NCBI GenBank assembly: GCA_038503035.1
Contig: JAVSML010019219.1
Location: 1 to 64,000, forward strand
Reading direction: 5' to 3'
DNA length: 64,000 nt
Source: Crocodylus rhombifer
Taxonomy: Eukaryota; Chordata; Crocodylia; Crocodylidae
The position numbers and the translations under genes are program-made. Shown in pieces: positions 10,801-20,842 of this stretch (positions are counted from its first letter, which is position 1; every line of letters starts with the position of its first letter). The notes beneath the pieces are model-generated. The model saw nothing but the letters and a program-made list of their open reading frames with translations. It searched no databases and had not been told where the DNA came from.

Positions 10801-12702
10801 TTATGCTGGCAGGATCAGGCACCATGAGCAGGGATTAGCAACCTGTAGCCTGTCGGCTGGATCCAGTCCACAAAGATTTGCCATCTTGCCAGCAAAAGTG
10901 GGGTGGCAGGAGCTATCAGGTGGGAGGGCGAGGGAGGTGCGTGTGCAGGCAGCAGATTGTGGCTCTGCCCTGGCTCTGGACCATGCAGTCACCACCGCAA
11001 GATCCTGGCTCTGGCGCAGCTCCCTGCCCAGCTGCCCACCCTGCCAGTGCTGCTGGGGCCAGTCTCCACAGAAACCCTGGCCTCACGGTCCTGCTATGCC
11101 TGGGGCCTCCATGGAAACTGGCTCCAGCGATGTGGGCAGAGGCTGCTAGGAAATGGAGTCCACCGTGGGCCTAATCTGGCTGGTGGGCTGGACTCTGCCA
11201 GCCCCTGCTCTACATCCATTTCATGATATAAAGCCTGGGGACTCTTTTCAGGGGGGAGGAGGAATGGGAGGGGGGTAAACTATATTAAAGCAACCCAAAC
11301 CCAGTGAACCGTCTCCTCCTGATCCTGTCGAGCCCAAGCCAAAGTTCCCCTTCCCCATCAGCCCCTGGGAGAACAGAGCCGGAGTAACACAAAGCTAATG
11401 TGGAACATGTTTGATCACCCATTAGTCAATCCGGTTTCCTGGCACTTCTTGGCATAAGCACAAACGTGGGAGGACTTTCATGTGTGCAAGGAGCAAAAAA
11501 AAACCAGTAGGGGGAAAAGGATCATGGGGTAGATCCTCAACTGGCTTAAATCAGCACAGTTCTATTGGCTGCAATGAGGCCAAGTCAATTTACACCAGCT
11601 GAGGATGCGGCCCATCCGTCTTACCTGTCAGAAGGGGAGAGCTGACCAAAGTCAAATTTCTCATCAGTTATAAACTGTATCTCTGTAAAGAAACGGGACG
11701 CCATTACTTGTGCTGGAATTGATTCGGTGCCCCCATCTTGCAGTCTGGGTGCCTTTCATGGCTCGTGAGGCAGTATTCTAGCAAAGCCGTCGCACAGCCG
11801 AACACGTTACACTATTGAATGCCTCAAGAATTCAATAATTCAGCCTCCCGATCCGGCTGTATTACCGACTTGCAGATGGAGGATTACGGAAAGGAGAGAT
11901 TTGACGGCCTTGGGACTAGACTCTCCAATAGTGTGGATGAGTGTAACAACACTGACTTCAGTGGAGTTGCGTTGATATACATTGGCTAGGGATTTGCACC
12001 TGGTTTCTGGAAGGGCTGAGCAGACACAAGTCCACTTAAAGGAAAGGTGATCTGTAGGTCCACTAGGCAGCTGGGTTAAAAGTAGGAGGGGCCTGTTGTT
12101 CTCCTTTTCTGGTGATTTGGTGTTCTCTCTTCCCGGTGGGTGTCTAAAAGCCCCATAAGTACCTAAATTGCCCTTAACATACACAGCTTAGCTGCACAGG
12201 TGCTCTCTACCTGTCTAATGGGAAAACTGAATTTGGGTCCAGGGTCCATCTACATTAAAGAGCCCTTCACAGACAGATGCATTTTAATCACAGCTGCTCA
12301 TATCTTTGGTTGTCTCTTAGCCCTCCTCATACCCCCAGTTTGGCCCTAAGCATTGCATATGGCACGTGTACATGAGTACTATAGGCTGCCCTTCCTGAAG
12401 GGGAACATGACCTGCCCTGTGTGGTGAGAAGGGAAAATGGTGATGAGGATTTCCAAGGCATGCATGTAGCTTGAGTTAGTTGGTGTTTAGGTGGTTAGCA
12501 GGTGGTTAAAACTAATTCAGGCAAACTCAGCATCCCCAACCTAATGGCACAAAGAAAGCTCCAGGGTTTGGTTCTCAGAATGGAACACAATGGAGTAAAT
12601 GCAGAAGAGACTTGTTGTTTCCACACGCAGCGCCACACACAAATCAGTGCAAAACGCACAACCTCACTTGAATCCCTTACCTTCCTGTCTGGATGTCTCC
12701 AT
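4797..12702 (-). CDS. PSRC1: PSRC1 / DDA3, spindle microtubule-associated protein (six coding exons)
   Basis: Coding exons on the minus strand are 12702-12681, 11682-11625, 10424-9845, 8978-8825, 7439-7167 and 4891-4797. They total 1182 nt, or 393 codons plus TAA, and every junction has GT-AG ends with matching phase. Family marks I recognise are ITDEKFDFGQLSPSDSREEE (about residues 12-31), LSPEKLEEIVKEAN (80-93, predicted helix/coiled coil), RRETFVVKNSPVR (143-155), a Pro/Ser/Arg-rich basic middle, PVPTAVPKPASR in exon 5, and a C-terminal LEPPKKV. From family knowledge, PSRC1/DDA3 binds microtubules and, with the Kif2a depolymerase, acts in mitotic spindle dynamics; it is a p53- and cell-cycle-linked gene. 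The human protein is about 363 residues, so this copy is slightly longer. The start ATG has A at -3 and G at +4. There are no internal stops. The exon model is by eye and unverified by RNA. Confidence 0.88.
4900..7160. other. PSRC1 intron 5
   Basis: This is non-coding. It holds a short GA run near 5976-5992, preceded by a perfect 10-bp hairpin (CAAATCCTGG…CCAGGATTTG, 5948-5975). A roughly 30-bp near-duplicate around GGCAGTGCCAGGGCCTAG appears at about 5660-5695 and 6735-6765. The 5.7-6.6 kb part resembles decayed LTR-type repeat sequence, but I cannot name it. Confidence 0.4.
7167..7439 (-). other. PSRC1: PSRC1 coding exon 5
   Basis: A 273-nt exon; acceptor TTTCTTTCTGCATTCAG and donor GTGAGA. 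It encodes SSQLPTSS…IPIPASRLPVPTAVPKPASR and GLLRPSASGQR, which align by eye with the mammalian SSQLPIPSAIPRPASR and GLPRPSTAGHR segments. The mammalian motif appears roughly duplicated here (IPIPASR and VPKPASR). Confidence 0.88.
7440..9844. other. PSRC1 introns 3 and 4 (exon 4 excepted)
   Basis: Apart from exon 4 at 8825-8978, this stretch holds no recognised gene or clear mobile element. Open frames on both strands here are short and without motifs. Confidence 0.4.
8825..8978 (-). other. PSRC1: PSRC1 coding exon 4
   Basis: A 154-nt exon between acceptor CACTGCATTAG and donor GTAACC. It encodes residues 221-271, a Ser/Pro/Arg-rich low-complexity stretch with little family conservation. It is assigned by splice sites and phase continuity (0 in, 1 out) rather than by strong homology. 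Confidence 0.7.
9845..10424 (-). other. PSRC1: PSRC1 coding exon 3 (largest)
   Basis: A 580-nt exon; the acceptor TTCTCACCCCTGCAG precedes 10424 and the donor GTAGG begins at 9844. It encodes residues 27-220, including LSPEKLEEIVKEAN and RRETFVVKNSPVR. An open frame runs through the 5' intron for 20 more codons, but the splice acceptor and homology place the exon edge at REEE. Confidence 0.9.
10829..11207. mobile_element. hAT-like MITE in PSRC1 intron 2
   Basis: The left end reads CAGGGATTAGCAACCTG…GGCTGGATCCAGTCC. The right end, in reverse complement, reads CAGGGGCTGGCAGAGTCC…CCAGCC. These are imperfect inverted termini starting with CAGGG and a shared 'CTGGATC/GACTCC' body, typical of hAT-derived MITEs. 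No convincing 8-bp target duplication survives (ACCATGAG versus CTCTACAT). Confidence 0.55.
11625..11682 (-). other. PSRC1: PSRC1 coding exon 2
   Basis: A 58-nt exon with a TTTCTTTACAG acceptor and GTAAGA donor. It encodes the EIQFITDEKFDFGQLSPSD segment, which parallels the N-terminal acidic motif of mammalian PSRC1 (…DETLDFGGLSPSD). The entry phase matches exon 1 (G|AG) and the exit phase matches exon 3 (AG|C). Confidence 0.88.
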
Positions 12703-12743
12703 CTTCTCAGGAAGCATCACAGTGAAAACAGGCCAGGATTGAT
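12681..12743 (-). other. PSRC1: PSRC1 exon with start codon
   Basis: This exon has a CTTTTAG acceptor at its 5' side and a GTAAGG donor at 12680. It encodes METSRQE plus one base of the next codon (ATG at 12702-12700). The acceptor implies at least one untranslated exon farther upstream, a candidate for which lies in the CpG island near 20.7 kb. Confidence 0.8.
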
Positions 12744-13535
12744 CTAAAAGCAAAATGCAGGGAAGTGTTAATTAAATCAATGCTCTTGCCCCAAGCAGAT
12801 GGCAAAGATTTTTTTTTGTACTGTCACAGCTGATCCAAACCGAGAACAAGCCTATCCTTATAGGTGTTAGTTACTCGGCTAATTGTATTCCCAACTCCTC
12901 CTGCTGTTCGAACGCTGCCTCCTTACAGCTGGTCTGTCATCTCCTTCCTGGGAAGAGAACACGATTCTCCCAGTCCCAGACTGGTACTAGATGGGAGCTG
13001 CTTGAGTTTTTGCTGTGATCACCTGAGTTGGCAGGACTTAAGCTCAGACTGCAATGCTGATCCCTCTGGGCAACAACCGTGGTAATCCACTATGAAACAG
13101 TGGATTCCCTGGGATCAGGGGAAGTCCCAATCCTTCTGCCTCCTGCACAGAACTGATCTATATCAACCGGCTTGCCAAGATGGCTGAGAACAGCTCAGCC
13201 CAGCCCAGCCCCACAACTCCCTCTTAGAGTGGCTTTTTGGGCTCATCCTCACTGCAATGTTAGTTTATTTGGGTGCTTATACAACAGTCGCTGCTATACC
13301 TGCAGCTCATGTAGATACATACAGGATACCTTTAACGAACCTAGCTCAGATACCAGGAGCTGCGTAGCTGCAGCAGTGCGGGACTGCTGCAGATTAAGTG
13401 CCAAAAACCTGCCCTGCTCTCAGGGCCTTTTGCAGCTATGTGCCACAAGGCTATGTTGCCAGCCATGTCAGAGCTGGCCGATTTCAAACCAGCCTGGGGA
13501 TGAGCTGCAGTCACTGCCATAATGATGGTGTAGAT
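12744..13535. other. Spacer or PSRC1 5' intron
   Basis: No gene was recognised. If PSRC1 transcription begins in the CpG island near 20.7 kb, this and the following repeats to about 20.3 kb form its first intron. Confidence 0.4.
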
Positions 13536-13539
13536 AGAC

Positions 13540-13655
13540 CAGTGGTTCTCAACTTTTTTAGGCTCAAAACACCTCAACTCAAGGCACCCCTCAGAACCTG
13601 CTCTTTGCTTTCACTCACTTTTTGACTATGGAAAAATTTATAGAGCAATGTTTTT
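13540..13655. mobile_element. hAT-like MITE end
   Basis: It begins CAGTGGTTCTCAACTTTTTT, the well-known terminus of a widespread vertebrate hAT-derived MITE group, followed by GGCACCCCTCAGAACC. The opposite end is missing; a CR1 begins a few bases later, so the copy may have been cut by it. Confidence 0.55.
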
Positions 13656-13660
13656 TATTG

Positions 13661-14780
13661 TTTCATAGATTGTAAGGCCAGAAGGGGCCTTGGGAGATCA
13701 TCGGGCCCAGCCCCCTGCACCAGACAGGAAAAACAACTGGGGTCAGATCTCCCCAGCAAGGCAAGGTAACTGTCCAGTCTCCTCTTGAAGATTTCCAGGG
13801 TAGATGATTGCACCATCTCTGGAGGGAGCCTATTCCACAGTCTGGACACCCTAACTGTGAAGTTTTTCCTAAGTTGAGCCTGATTCGATCTTCCAGGAGT
13901 TTGTGGCCATTACTCCTGGTTTCTCCCCTCAGGTGCCCTGGGGAACAGTTGCTCACCGAGCCCTTGATGTACTCCCCTGGTGTAGCGGTAAGCTGGTACC
14001 AGGTCCCCTCTCAGTCTTCTTTTTTCAGGCTGAAGAGTCCCAGATCCCTCAGCCTTTCCTCATATGACTTGCCATGATCATACGGGTGGCTCTTCTGACT
14101 CTCTTAAGCTTGTCCATGTCCTTATTAAAGTGTGGTGCTCAGAACTGGACGCAGTACTCCAGCTGCGGTCTCACCAGTGCTGAGTCAAGTGGAAGAGTCA
14201 CCTCCTTGGCTTTGCTGGAGATGCATCGATTGATGCATGCTGGAGTATTATTTGCCCTACTGGCTACGGCATCGCACTGCCGGCCCAAATTCATACTGTG
14301 GTCCATTATGACCCCCAGGTCCCTTTCATTCATGGTGTGCTGGTCAGTTTGGTGCCGCCAAGCCTGTAAGCGTGTTGGGGGTTGCCTGTCCCAAGATGGA
14401 GCACTTTACATTTCTCAAAGTGGAACTTCATCAGGTTCTGAACTCGCTATCCTGCCTAGGTCCACCTGTAACTGTAGCTCATCTTCGAGCGTTACCACGC
14501 TTCCCCATAACTTGGTGTCGTCTGTGAACTTGGCCAGTGAGCTCTTCACCCCCACATCCAAATCATTAATAAAGTACTGAACTGAGCACTGACCACTGCA
14601 CGACACCCTTGCCCACTTCTTGCCAGGATGACACAGGTCTGTTCACTACAACTCTCCGGGTCCTATGCTGCAGCTAGTTTTTTACCCACCCGACTGTCTC
14701 AGAGTTAAGCCCATAATCCTCCAGTTTACTTGGGAGGACATCATGGGATACTAGATCAGAGGCCTTTTGGAAAATCAAAG
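13661..14780 (-). mobile_element. CR1 LINE fragment
   Basis: The antisense of this stretch reads through CR1 ORF2 from the middle of reverse transcriptase to the 3' tail: 'DDTKLWG' near 14520-14500, 'PQLEYCVQF' near 14170-14140 and 'LWNRLPPEMVQ' near 13845-13815. The 3' tail lies at the low-coordinate end (about 13661). There are multiple stops and frame changes; the 5' half is missing. Confidence 0.92.
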
Positions 14781-14789
14781 GCCTTTTGG

Positions 14790-17700
14790 AAACAGGTCAG
14801 AATGTTTTCAACGCTGTGGATTCCTATTTGGGACCTCTGGGTTTCTCTCATGTGTCGTGTTTACAGACCTAGGAGTGGTAAAAGTGTGTGGTGCCCTTGA
14901 AAGGATCTCAAGGTGCACCAATGTGCTGCAGCCCCTTGGTGCAGATGCACCCCAAACCGTGTTCAAATGCAGGTCCCTCGCTTGAGGTAAGTGCTGCTTT
15001 GGGCTGGCCGGCCCATTGGGATAGGAGTGTGTAACTTGAACACTGCTGATGCTCAGTCTGGTAGGGCAGGGGGGATGCAGAAGGGTGAAAGACAATTGCT
15101 CCTCAACTGCTAAGCATGCTGCAAACCCCACATGGAAGGCATATATATGCTCCTAGTGTGTGGTTGCTCTCCCTTCAGATCACCTAACTCCAACTCCAAG
15201 GCAAGGCTTTGAATCCACTTTAATCAGTGTAGAAAAGCTCTTTAACCCCCCCCCCTCCCTTTTTTTTTTAAATTTAGTTCCCAGCCTAGCAACACAAGGT
15301 TTTCAGCATAATGGAGACAAGGATCCGAGATCTGTGAAGCTAACATCTCACTCCCACTATCTTCCTAGTGTGTATTCAGATGCACTTAGTGGGGAAGCCA
15401 TTGTGTTGAGTTCCTATACTGCTTCCATTACATTCAAGCACTGTAGGTGCTTTATAAACATCCCACTGACCCCAATAAAAGTTGGATTAAGGTGTTCTCC
15501 TGGGAAGTCCTGCAAGCTAATGTAGAATAATTTCCTCTTCTAGAGTAGGTCACAGTGTTCCCATTACTATTGCATATCAATATTCATAGCTAACATGTAG
15601 CAATTGCTATGGCATTTCTAGCCTTACTTCCTGTCCGCTCTACTTCTTGCATAACAATTTAAAAAGTGGTGGCAATTATCACAATGAGAAGGCAGGGACT
15701 GCGCTGCATGTAAGAACTGTCCAAGTCTGCTGGCAGAGAGCTGCTAAGACCCCATGATGCCATTAAGAACTGCTGTAGGTTAATGGGCACTAGCAAATTC
15801 ATGATGGAGCTTTACAGGAATTTTTTTGCTGATTGTTGTCACAAGAAACAGAGCATCAGTAAGAGTGAACAAACCTTGGCTTTTTTCCCTTTTTTCCCCC
15901 CAATTTGTACATTTGAGTTTCACTTTTTCTCTTCTCCTCTTGCTTAGGCCCACTGCAGCAGCATCTCTTCTCCCCTGCCACTTGAAGGGAAAAAGAGTGA
16001 CACAGGAGGGCAGCTTGTAGAGCTAAGTGGGGTTCTTTTCTTGGGACCGCATACAATACACAAAGTTGTAGGAACTAAATGGATGGAGTTAAAAGGGTCT
16101 GTTTTCAGATTAACCACTTTTCTGGCCATTAAGAACTATTTCTTTGACATTCAAACCCTAATGGCCATAAGCAGCTGTAGCAATGATATGTGAAAGGGAG
16201 GAAAAGAAATCATAGTCTATCTTACTCTGGTTTGGTAGAGTATTTACACAATACTCACTACAGTTTTTAAGAGCTATAATTTCCACTCAGCCTCTAGACC
16301 TAGTGTATCTACTCTTTGAAAGCTTTCTACAAGAATTACATGCAGTCTCATACAAAAAGAAATTCACTTCTGTGCTTTCAAGAAGAAAGAAGCTCTGACA
16401 TCCCCCCCATCGTGTCAAGAATGATATGAAACAGTTTGTAGCAGGGCATCTGCCATGCCTGCCACTTTAAGGTTTCAAGTTGGCAGTGGAGCATCCCGCA
16501 GGTGGGTGCTAGCCTCAAGGTAGCACATGACCCCAAGAGGGCCCTGGGATTGGCTGAGGGGGCAGAGCAGTCTCCTTTTTAACCCAGGCCCTCAGAGGGA
16601 AGCAGTAGTCTGAGCTGAGCAGGCTAATGGGCAATATCAGGCTGAGCTGCTTCTGGAATATCTTGGCAGTAAGGGCAGGAGCTATGGGGATGGCAGGAGA
16701 CTCCTGGTCCTCGGTATGCCCTGAAACTGCACCCTGCCAAGGAAGGGTGGCCTGGTGGGACTTCCTGTGGCAGGGGAGTCCCCAGGAAATGCCAGGTCAT
16801 TTGCTTCCCCGGTGAAAGGTGAGGAGGGGTACTTGAAAACCCCAGCCACCGCCTGAGGGCAGGTTACAATACCAGAGGAGAGTGGGGTCAGGCAAGCGCA
16901 GCATTGGGACTGCCTGTGCCCAGTGTAGGGGGCCAGGCATAGCAGCAGCCACCTGAGCCCCACAGGGTGGAAGACCCCAGTGAGGGGGCAGAGAGAGTGT
17001 GGCCCTAGGAGGGGGGCAGAAGGCCCAGAGAGGGGGCTGAGTGATAGTGAAGTGGCACAGAGGAGGGGCAGAAGACCCAGTGAAGTGGTCAGTACATAAA
17101 TGGCCCAGTTGAGGGTGGTAGAGATGAGTGGCCCTAATGAGGGGCAGAATTACTGAATTGTGAATAGGGAAATACTGCATGTGATAATATAGAAAGACCA
17201 GATGTGAGAACCAATATCAGTGAGGCATGGGACATATGTAAGGAGAGGTTGGTGCATGTATCAAGTCCCTTAGCATCAGGAGGGAGAGCAATGGGAAGCC
17301 TCCCGCCTTAGGAACAGCAATCTTATTTCCATCAAGGTGTGGCAGGCGAGTGAGATAGAGGCTAAGCCCTGAATTGGCAGGTGGCTGGCACTGAGACCCA
17401 ACCCTAAAGGCCAGTCTGTTACACAGCTCTTCCCTAACTTCTCTAACTGGCTTTCTGTTCTTTCCTGCTACTTCTCTTGCTACATCTTTCTGCACAAGAG
17501 CCAGCTTAAGTCTTTGACAGGTGAGGGATTCCCTCTAAGAAGGGATGAAACACTTATGTTTCTCCTGGGCAAGAAGTACCACTTTCATGTGCTTATTAAT
17601 CCCTCTTCCATTATTTGCTATACCTCTTTGGACTAGCTTTATTTCCAACATCTTTAGTCAGCTCTCTGCCACCTGTAATTGTGCAGAAGCAGCAGCTCTC

Positions 17701-18360
17701 TTCTGGACAGGCCATACAAGAGGCAGCTATTTTGTATGACTCAGAGCAGAATGGAAAACACTTTCTTCTCTTTCGCCAGAGTAGAGATTTGAGAATTGAC
17801 CTAATTTAGAGTCTACGAATTTAACCTTATCATGTAAGAAAAATCTGTCTTGGCCTTTTTTTAAAATAATCAAAATATCACTGTTTTAATTGAAAATAAA
17901 TATAGATAACAACTAGAAGCACAGCTTCTTTTCTCTGGCTCCACAACAGACCATTTGTGTGGCCTTGGGAGGTCACTACTTCTCTGCCTACTTTTTTTGG
18001 GTGTTGCAAGAGAAATTTAATAATGTATACAGGATGCTTTGAGATCTTGAGATGGACAGTATAGAAGAACAACACATTCTTCTGGTTTTAATATGTTCAT
18101 TTTTTCTCTCTTTCCCAATCAAGTGCTACCTTGTCAATTTGCCAGGAGATCAGTGCTTATGGACTGCATAAAATAAGGGGATAAGACGACCCCGTCTCCT
18201 ACGAATATTGTTGTATAACCTGCAGAAGCTAGAGGCTATAATACTTGAATTCAAGTTAAGCAGCCTAAAGAGAACAGTAGCCAAGGACCACAAAATGTTT
18301 TGGAAAATTCTGGCTGCCAACACTACTGGAGAAGAGCATACATCTCAGCAAAAAGGCTAA
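14790..18360. other. Spacer, no gene recognised
   Basis: I found no exon. A C/T run sits at about 15246-15270. The 16430-17150 part is G/A-rich with a CCTTTTTAACCCAGG segment and repeated GGGGCAGA phrases. It looks like decayed LTR-type repeat, but I cannot name the family. Confidence 0.35.
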
Positions 18361-18364
18361 ATTC

Positions 18365-19790
18365 CTAGGTTTATGGCAGGGACCTCATAAGGACATCTAG
18401 ACAAGCCTCCCACTCAAGGCAGGATTGTCCCTGACTAAACCATCCCAGCCAAGTGTCTGTTCAACCAGCTCTTGAAAAGTTCCAGGGAGAGAGAGTCCAC
18501 AACTGTTCTAGGTGCCCGGTCCAATGCTTGACCACCCACATAGGAGGAACTTTCTGACTAACCTCCAACTAAACTTCCTCTACTGCAGCTTGAGCCTATT
18601 GCCTACGGCCACAAAGAAAAGCCAATCTATATTCCCTCCAGATTTGACTAGTTGCAAACAGTTATCCAATCCCCGCCAGTTTTCTCTTCTCCAGACTACA
18701 TAACCCAAGCTCTTTTAGTCTTTTCCCATAAGTCACACTTCCCAGGCTCTAATAACTCTTCACTCTGCTCTGGACTCTTTCCAAGCTGTAGACATCTTTC
18801 TTGAAGTGAGGGGCCCCAAACTTGAGAACAGCCCTCAGGGAAGACCACACCAATGCTGAATAGAGTGGATGAATTGCTTCCTTTGATTTGCAAGTGACTC
18901 CAGCTTATATAATCCAGTTGGCTTTCTTTTTTGCTACAAGAGCACACTGTTGGCTGATATTCAGCTTATGGTTTACTGTAACCCCCAGGTCCTTCTACAG
19001 TGCTGCAGCCTAACCAGTCACTCCCCAGTCTATATTTTGTGCATGCAATTTATTCTACCCCAGGTGAAGGACCCTGAACTTTGTCTTTGCTGAATTTTGT
19101 CTGACTCCAGTCTATTCTGCTCATCTTGGAACCTAGCCTACCCTCCAGAGGGCCTGCAACTCCACCCAAGTATCAAGGGCAGGTGGATTGGGCTGTAATT
19201 CCCCAGTTCCTCCTCCTTCCCCTTCTTAAAGATGGGCACTATATTTGTCCTTTTTTTTCCCAGTCATCTGGGACCCCACCCAACCTCCACGCAGTCTCGG
19301 ATAGCCAATGGCTCTGAAGTTATCTCGGCTAATTCCTCCACTACACTACGGCACATCCTTATCGTGTCTCTAATTCCTTACCTGTTCTGCCATTACCTTA
19401 GGCTGCCTGACTCCTTCCTTTATCTCTGCTGCCAACTCTGCTTGTCATCTGGTAGCTGCCTCTATTTGTGAAGACTGAAATAAAGAAGGCATTAAATACT
19501 TCAGCCTTTTCCACATCCTACATAACTAGGTTGCCTTCTGTATTCTGTAAGGGACCTACAGTTTCTTTGATCTTCCTCTGGACATACTTGCAGAATCCTT
19601 TTTTATTGCCTCTTATGTCCCTCGCCAGCTCCTTCTCAAATCATGCCTTGACTTTCCTTATTTTCTGCTTATGCAATACTTTTCTACCCTTCCCTAGTAT
19701 TTTGATCAAGCTTATTCTTCCCCCCCCCCTTGAGTTTCAACTGGCTGAAGAGATTGCTGTCTAGCCAGACTGGTCGCCTGTTGGCTTTCC
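18365..19790 (-). mobile_element. CR1 LINE fragment (older subfamily)
   Basis: Antisense CR1 sequence. It starts at the low end with the 3' segment (GACAAGCCTCCCACTCAAGG context) and passes through the 'AACCCCCAGGTCCTTCTAC' and 'CTGCTCATCTTGGAACCTAG' landmarks seen in other antisense CR1 copies here. It reaches into the reverse-transcriptase N-terminal part near 19.7 kb. It is more diverged than the 35.6 and 56.4 kb copies. Confidence 0.8.
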
Positions 19791-19804
19791 CAATCTGCCA
19801 TTAA

Positions 19805-20097
19805 ACAAGGGGTGTGCACCAGGACCAGGGGGAACATCTGTTCACCAGAGCGCCCCAAGAGATAGCAAGGACCAAAAACTCCTTCAAGACCATTTTATGC
19901 TGGACACAAGGAAAAATGTCTTTACTGTCTGAGCCCCCAAGACCTGGAACAGACTCCCTCCCGAAGTGGTGCAGGCACCTACCCTGGACTCATTCAAGAA
20001 ACGTTTGGGAGCCTCTGACCCTAGCTGACTTCCTGCCCCTGGGGCGGGGGGGCTGGACTTGATGATCTTCAAGATCCCTTCCAGCCCGGAGAGCACG
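19805..20097 (+). mobile_element. CR1 LINE 3' end
   Basis: A short sense CR1 3' fragment: 'EHLFTRAPQE' coding remnant at about 19830-19860, then a degenerate 'WNRLPPEVVQ' region near 19940-19970, and the GGGCTGGACTTGATGATCTT tail. It faces the antisense CR1 just to its left. Confidence 0.85.
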
Positions 20098-20786
20098 CTC
20101 CTGTGCCCTTTTAAAAGGGGCTCCTTGAAGTACAGCCAGTTGGACTTGCCACCTAAGGGATCCTGCCCACCAGGTCCCCCGCGTCTGCTGAAATCCAGCA
20201 TCTTCCTCCTGCTGCTCCTCTCCCTGGACAAGCTCACTTCACAGTCACCATCACCCACGTTTTCCCTTCTCAACCTTCCTCCCTGGCTGTAAGCAGCAAG
20301 TCGGGAAGAGCCCCCCCCCCAACTGGCCTCTCCCGTCTAGCCTAGAACAACCGAGAAGTCGCTCCAGGCCGCTGCCCGCTCCGGGACCCCGCCGGGCTGC
20401 TTCCTGCACGGCTCTGCCCCCTCCCCCCGGCGGGCCCCAGCGCTCCGCTTCGGAGGCTTCCGCTGCCTGCTTACGGACCGTCTTGGGGGGCTTCTAGCAG
20501 GCTCCAGATGAGGGGCAAAGCTGTCGCACGCCTGCGCCTGGGACGGGCCCTGCTGCTTCGATCCTCCACCAGGGCCGGGGGCCGCTCGTCCCCGTTTTAA
20601 ACGAAGAGGCTGCGGCTCTGGCAGGGGCCCAGGGCAGCCCGCACGGGGAGAGCCGCCCCCAGCCCCGCTCACCGGCTCCGCGCGCTCCGGCCAGGCCAGC
20701 GTGGGGGGCGTGGTCGCATTCGAATTCTCCGTCACAATAGCCGATTGGCCCGCCCCGCCCCGGTCCCGGAAGCGCGCGGCGGCGGG

Positions 20787-20842
20787 ATGGCGGCTGTGCC
20801 CCCCGACTCGTGGCAGCCGCCGGCTGTCTCCTTGGAGACCAC
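20787..20842 (+). other. PPIL1: PPIL1 coding exon 1
   Basis: Encodes [19 protein letters not shown] (last codon split AC|C). The donor is GTAGGAG. It is too short to stand out as an open frame and was found by reading the island for the PPIL1 leader. Confidence 0.93.

Noticed and set aside
20337..20735. 132-codon minus-strand frame in the CpG island
   Set aside because: Its Pro/Gly/Arg/Ala-rich content follows from GC-rich island sequence, it has no motif, and PSRC1 already has a well-supported start at 12702.
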